In this document: one piece after another, positions 5,934 through 8,415 of the stretch | How the letters are laid out: each line of letters begins with the position of its first letter | Position numbering within the stretch: position 1 is the first letter of the stretch | Assembly: GCA_044227605.1 (NCBI GenBank) | Contig: JBGAWJ010000071.1 | Span: 1-8,415, forward strand | Reading direction: 5' to 3' | Origin: JAEUKQ01 sp044227605 | GTDB taxonomy: Bacteria; Pseudomonadota; Alphaproteobacteria; JAEUKQ01 | DNA: 8,415 nt | Translations under genes and position numbers: made by a program | Notes under the pieces: generated by a model | The model's database searches: none | What the model saw: only the letters and a program-made list of their open reading frames with translations | What the model was told of the DNA's origin: nothing

Positions 5934-6533
5934 TCAGGAAGCTTTATCGTTTCTTTGGGCATCAACCGCATGGGTTTTTAAAAATTGATAAGCGCGATTA
6001 ATTTCTTTTAAGCGTTCTTCGGTCCCATTATCACCGCGGTTTAAATCAGGATGATGCTGTTTGGCCAGTTGTTTATACTGTTTCTTAATGTCTTGGAAAC
6101 TAACGGGCGGCGCTAAATTTAACAATTCCAACGCTTTCCTTTCCTCCACAATAATATGGGCGGGTCTTGCATCGGCAGGTGGCTTTTCCTGCGAGGAATA
6201 GGGTTCATTTTCTTCATCAAAAAATTGGAAACGCTGGTTGATTCTAGTAAAAGGGTTGCCCCGCAGCGGCCAAGAAGGTTTTTCCCAAACCGTATCTTGA
6301 CGGATAGACCATTCAATTTGCGATTCTGACATGCCCTCATAATAATTCCATTGCTTGTTATAATCCCTGACATGGGGCAGGCAAAACCACCAATATTCGT
6401 ATAATTGCTGGGGCGATTTAGGGGCACGGAACATGCCTGCTTCGGTACAACAAGCATGGTCACAACCGCGGGGTGGCGGCATTTCTTTCTTATAGGTCGC
6501 AAAATAGGCTGTAAAAATTTTTCGATTGCGCAT
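5934..6533 (-). CDS. J-domain (DnaJ-like) protein with N-terminal Cys-rich segment
   Basis: The 199-residue product has a C-terminal J domain (about 131-187) with an intact HHPDLNRG loop (HPD at 161-163), so it should stimulate an Hsp70/DnaK ATPase. It lacks the G/F, zinc-finger and substrate domains of DnaJ itself. The N-terminal part has Cys24, Cys28, Cys29, Cys51 and His54 (CDHACC...CLPH), a plausible metal site, then NKQWNYYEGMS, which I recognise from alphaproteobacterial J-proteins encoded next to cobS. The frame is open upstream to a TTG at 6569, but the ATG at 6533 fits the family's short N-terminus better; neither has a clear ribosome site. Location beside cobST is conserved in the class; a role in chelatase assembly is only a guess. 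Confidence 0.9.
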   Translation of the reverse strand: MRNRKIFTAYFATYKKEMPPPRGCDHACCTEAGMFRAPKSPQQLYEYWWFCLPHVRDYNKQWNYYEGMSESQIEWSIRQDTVWEKPSWPLRGNPFTRINQRFQFFDEENEPYSSQEKPPADARPAHIIVEERKALELLNLAPPVSFQDIKKQYKQLAKQHHPDLNRGDNGTEERLKEINRAYQFLKTHAVDAQRNDKAS

Positions 6534-6705
6534 AGTCCATAATATGTGCTGGCAACGATTAATAGGCAAGATAGGCCAGAATAATTTTTAAGACTGCTGT
6601 GTTTTTTCTTGACATTACTTATTTTTTTGATGTGGCCCTCAAGCTTAAAGAATAAAATTGACGATATAATGTTGAGTCAAGACAGGGGGCGGAATGACCG
6701 GAGAT
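6534..6705 (-). promoter_or_regulatory. Intergenic region upstream of the J-domain gene; weak promoter candidate
   Basis: This is a 172-bp AT-rich spacer. On the minus strand TTGACT (6680-6675), 17 bases and TTTTAT (6657-6652) resemble a weak promoter. It would leave a long leader of about 110 bases. The same stretch also contains TTGAC/GTCAA arms (see terminator). TATTAT lies seven bases before the ATG, too close for a normal leader. Confidence 0.3.
6651..6680 (-). terminator. Weak candidate terminator of the unrecognised right-edge gene
   Basis: On the minus strand TTGAC (6680-6676) and GTCAA (6662-6658) can pair across a 13-base loop and are followed by TTTTATT. A 5-bp stem with a long loop is poor, and the bases overlap a promoter-like element, so this is tentative. 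Confidence 0.2.
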
Positions 6706-8415
6706 TTAGGGGCTGCCTGGGTTGGTTGGGATATTTGTATTGCCCTGGCTTTGGTGGATATTTGGGTTGGTTTTTGCCCCATTACCGCTGGCCGCATTCA
6801 TGGCGCGTGTCCGGCGGGGTTTATAGATACCCGCCAGGATTAAGCCCAGCTCGCCAAAGCCCATATTTGTTAAATCATCAAGATAGCGTTTCGCTTGCTC
6901 ATCTGAGGAGGCGAATAGAAGGTTTTGCACATAAGGGGCAATGGCCGGATGCTTAGCGAAGATGGAGACAAGGCTTGCGGTGTCTGCAACCCTATCCACC
7001 GCTTGGGTGACGGTAACCAACCCCTGCATCGCTTCCGCAGTGGCGGCGGCGGCAGTCGCCGCAATCTTCGACCCAGCCAACCTGGTCGCCAGTTGGGGGA
7101 ACAGGAATTCTACCGCTTTTTTTACCCCTATGCCGCCATATTTCAAAGCACCTCCTACGACTCTGATGGCGGGGATTGCCATTGCCATATCAACCCCCAG
7201 CCCGACTAAATCACGCCCCAATTGTTGATTAGGAGTAACTTCTTCGGGTAAGAACAGGCGCCCCAAATTATCCAATTTTTCATCCGGGCGGAAAGTGCGC
7301 AGGCTGTGCAACGCCTCTTTGAATTGCGGGTAGGAAAGCTGGCCGGAATGATAGGCTTTAATGGTTTGCAAGATGGCATCATAAAGCAGGTCATTCGAGC
7401 GGATGCTGCCGAAAGCCCCGGCATTGGGGTCTGGGCTGATCTCTGGGTTATTTAAGTCCTGCACGCCATACACGGTAGCTAAGTAAGTCAAGGACTTCCC
7501 ATCCATCTCTTTGCCTTCATAGCCTTTGACCGGCAGTTTCAAGACTTCATCCATCCGGGTGATGGCTTGGCCTTGTGCTAATTGCTCGGGTGAAAGGCTT
7601 AAGATATGGTCAATCAAGTCATTAACACCCGGATCCTGTAATTGCCCATATTCATCAAACGCTAGGGGGAAATGCGGGGATAGTTTCTGCAAGAAATCGG
7701 GTGGCAGCTTGCCTGCCTTCATGGATTCTATGATGCCGAAGGCCATGTCGATATCAGGGGTTTGGGAATGACGGCTGGCATAGGCCAGGGTTGGGGACTT
7801 AAACACGGATTCCCGGGGTGGTTCAAAGCCTAAGCGTTGCCGCACTTGTTCCTGGGTTAAAGAAATAATGCGAAGGTTTTGGGGAACGTTGTTTTTGGGG
7901 TCAGCCGAGAGTTGGGCTAAGGTATCGCGCCGCGCTTGGATCAAGGGTTGCAGCCTGGCTTGCACCATCTGGTCGGGATGATGGGCGGCCTGGTATTCTA
8001 AGGTTTTAAGGTCATCTTGCAATTGCCGCAGGGCGATGATCCGCTGGGCGGTTTGCTGCCCCAAGATAGCAGGGTCTTGGCTGGTGGGCACCGGCGGCAA
8101 AATTGGGGAAGTGAGGAGGTAATAGAGGCGGTTGTGGGGATCGGCGGCCCCGCCTAATTGCCAATCGGGCAGGATGGTGGAGGCTGCAAAATTATGGGCC
8201 AACACCTCATCCGGCAATTGGGCGGCCAGGGAGGGGTTGCTTTGCCAAACATCTGCTAAGCGCTGGCTGAACTTCAAGCCATCGCGGCCATGGATCAGGC
8301 GGCTTAAGGCAGGCTTGGCGGATTTGGGGACAATCTTGGTTAAGCGGAAGAGATCAGGTAAGGTACCTGCTAATTGTTGATCACTGTCTTTGCCATGGTT
8401 GAGGAGGAAATGGTA
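6706..8415 (-). CDS. Unrecognised long protein, N-terminus beyond window edge
   Basis: The frame stays open to the right edge, giving 569 residues with no ATG near the beginning, so the true start lies outside. I do not recognise the family. Most of it looks soluble and helical: Gln/Leu/Ala-rich helices in visible residues ~110-170, then several Pro/Asp-rich linkers, including a SPDPNAGAFGSIRSNDLLYD segment at ~327-346. Residues ~404-468 are Gly/Ala-rich and hydrophobic (GLGVDMAMAIPAIRVVGGAL, then an AATAAAATAEA run), which could form amphipathic or membrane-inserting helices. The end is a basic KPRRTR patch followed by a disordered Asn/Gly/Thr/Pro tail. Sampled lines are about 48-68% GC, against about 42-43% in cobS lines. 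A phage virion or secreted effector-like protein is conceivable, but nothing diagnostic is visible. Confidence 0.85.
   Translation of the reverse strand, partial: YHFLLNHGKDSDQQLAGTLPDLFRLTKIVPKSAKPALSRLIHGRDGLKFSQRLADVWQSNPSLAAQLPDEVLAHNFAASTILPDWQLGGAADPHNRLYYLLTSPILPPVPTSQDPAILGQQTAQRIIALRQLQDDLKTLEYQAAHHPDQMVQARLQPLIQARRDTLAQLSADPKNNVPQNLRIISLTQEQVRQRLGFEPPRESVFKSPTLAYASRHSQTPDIDMAFGIIESMKAGKLPPDFLQKLSPHFPLAFDEYGQLQDPGVNDLIDHILSLSPEQLAQGQAITRMDEVLKLPVKGYEGKEMDGKSLTYLATVYGVQDLNNPEISPDPNAGAFGSIRSNDLLYDAILQTIKAYHSGQLSYPQFKEALHSLRTFRPDEKLDNLGRLFLPEEVTPNQQLGRDLVGLGVDMAMAIPAIRVVGGALKYGGIGVKKAVEFLFPQLATRLAGSKIAATAAAATAEAMQGLVTVTQAVDRVADTASLVSIFAKHPAIAPYVQNLLFASSDEQAKRYLDDLTNMGFGELGLILAGIYKPRRTRAMNAASGNGAKTNPNIHQSQGNTNIPTNPGSP

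Noticed and set aside
6534..6569. TTG start for the J-domain gene, 12 residues longer
   Set aside because: No ribosome site is seen there, and the ATG at 6533 gives an N-terminus closer to what I know of the family.
6665..6670. Perfect TATAAT on the plus strand
   Set aside because: No -35 at the right distance and no plus-strand gene follows; the region is an AT-rich spacer.
8275..8277. TTG as start of the right-edge gene
   Set aside because: The same frame continues without a stop and with protein-like composition to the window edge, so this is an internal Leu codon.

Overview
All confidently recognised genes lie on the minus strand, so the window is best read from right to left. It looks like a mid-GC alphaproteobacterium. 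The CobS and CobT proteins are of the aerobic cobaltochelatase type, a J-domain protein with an N-terminal Cys-rich segment sits directly upstream of cobS as in many alphaproteobacteria, and L28 has the alphaproteobacterial length. A tgt-yhhQ pair whose Tgt carries a chlamydia-like insertion points to a host-associated or intracellular lifestyle (for example Holosporales or Paracaedibacter-like lineages). That lineage is inference, not something the sequence proves.

Layout, right to left. (1) 8415-6706: the C-terminal 569 residues of a long protein I do not recognise; it runs off the right edge and is GC-richer than its neighbours. (2) 6533-5934: a J-domain co-chaperone-like protein. (3) About 155 bp of AT-rich spacer holding a possible IS3-family end relic. 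(4) 5778-4708 cobS and 4711-2867 cobT, coupled by a 4-bp ATGA overlap. (5) 2709-2182: a DinB/YfiT-fold metal-binding protein with its own candidate promoter. (6) 2016-1717: rpmB (ribosomal protein L28), with a candidate promoter and a strong intrinsic terminator. (7) 1492-683 yhhQ and 686-<1 tgt, coupled by a second ATGA overlap; tgt leaves the window at the left edge.

Functionally there are two clear modules. CobS (AAA+ ATPase) and CobT (VWA/MIDAS subunit) form the ATPase partner complex that drives the CobN chelatase to insert cobalt into hydrogenobyrinate a,c-diamide; no cobN or other cobalamin gene is in this window. YhhQ (membrane importer of queuosine precursors) and Tgt (tRNA-guanine transglycosylase) form a minimal queuosine salvage operon. 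The Tgt insertion, which I recall from Chlamydia Tgt, suggests that imported queuine from a eukaryotic host, rather than preQ1, may be the base used. This is the most interesting prediction in the window, and the sequence just beyond the left edge would test it. I saw no tRNA, rRNA, CRISPR array or intact mobile element.
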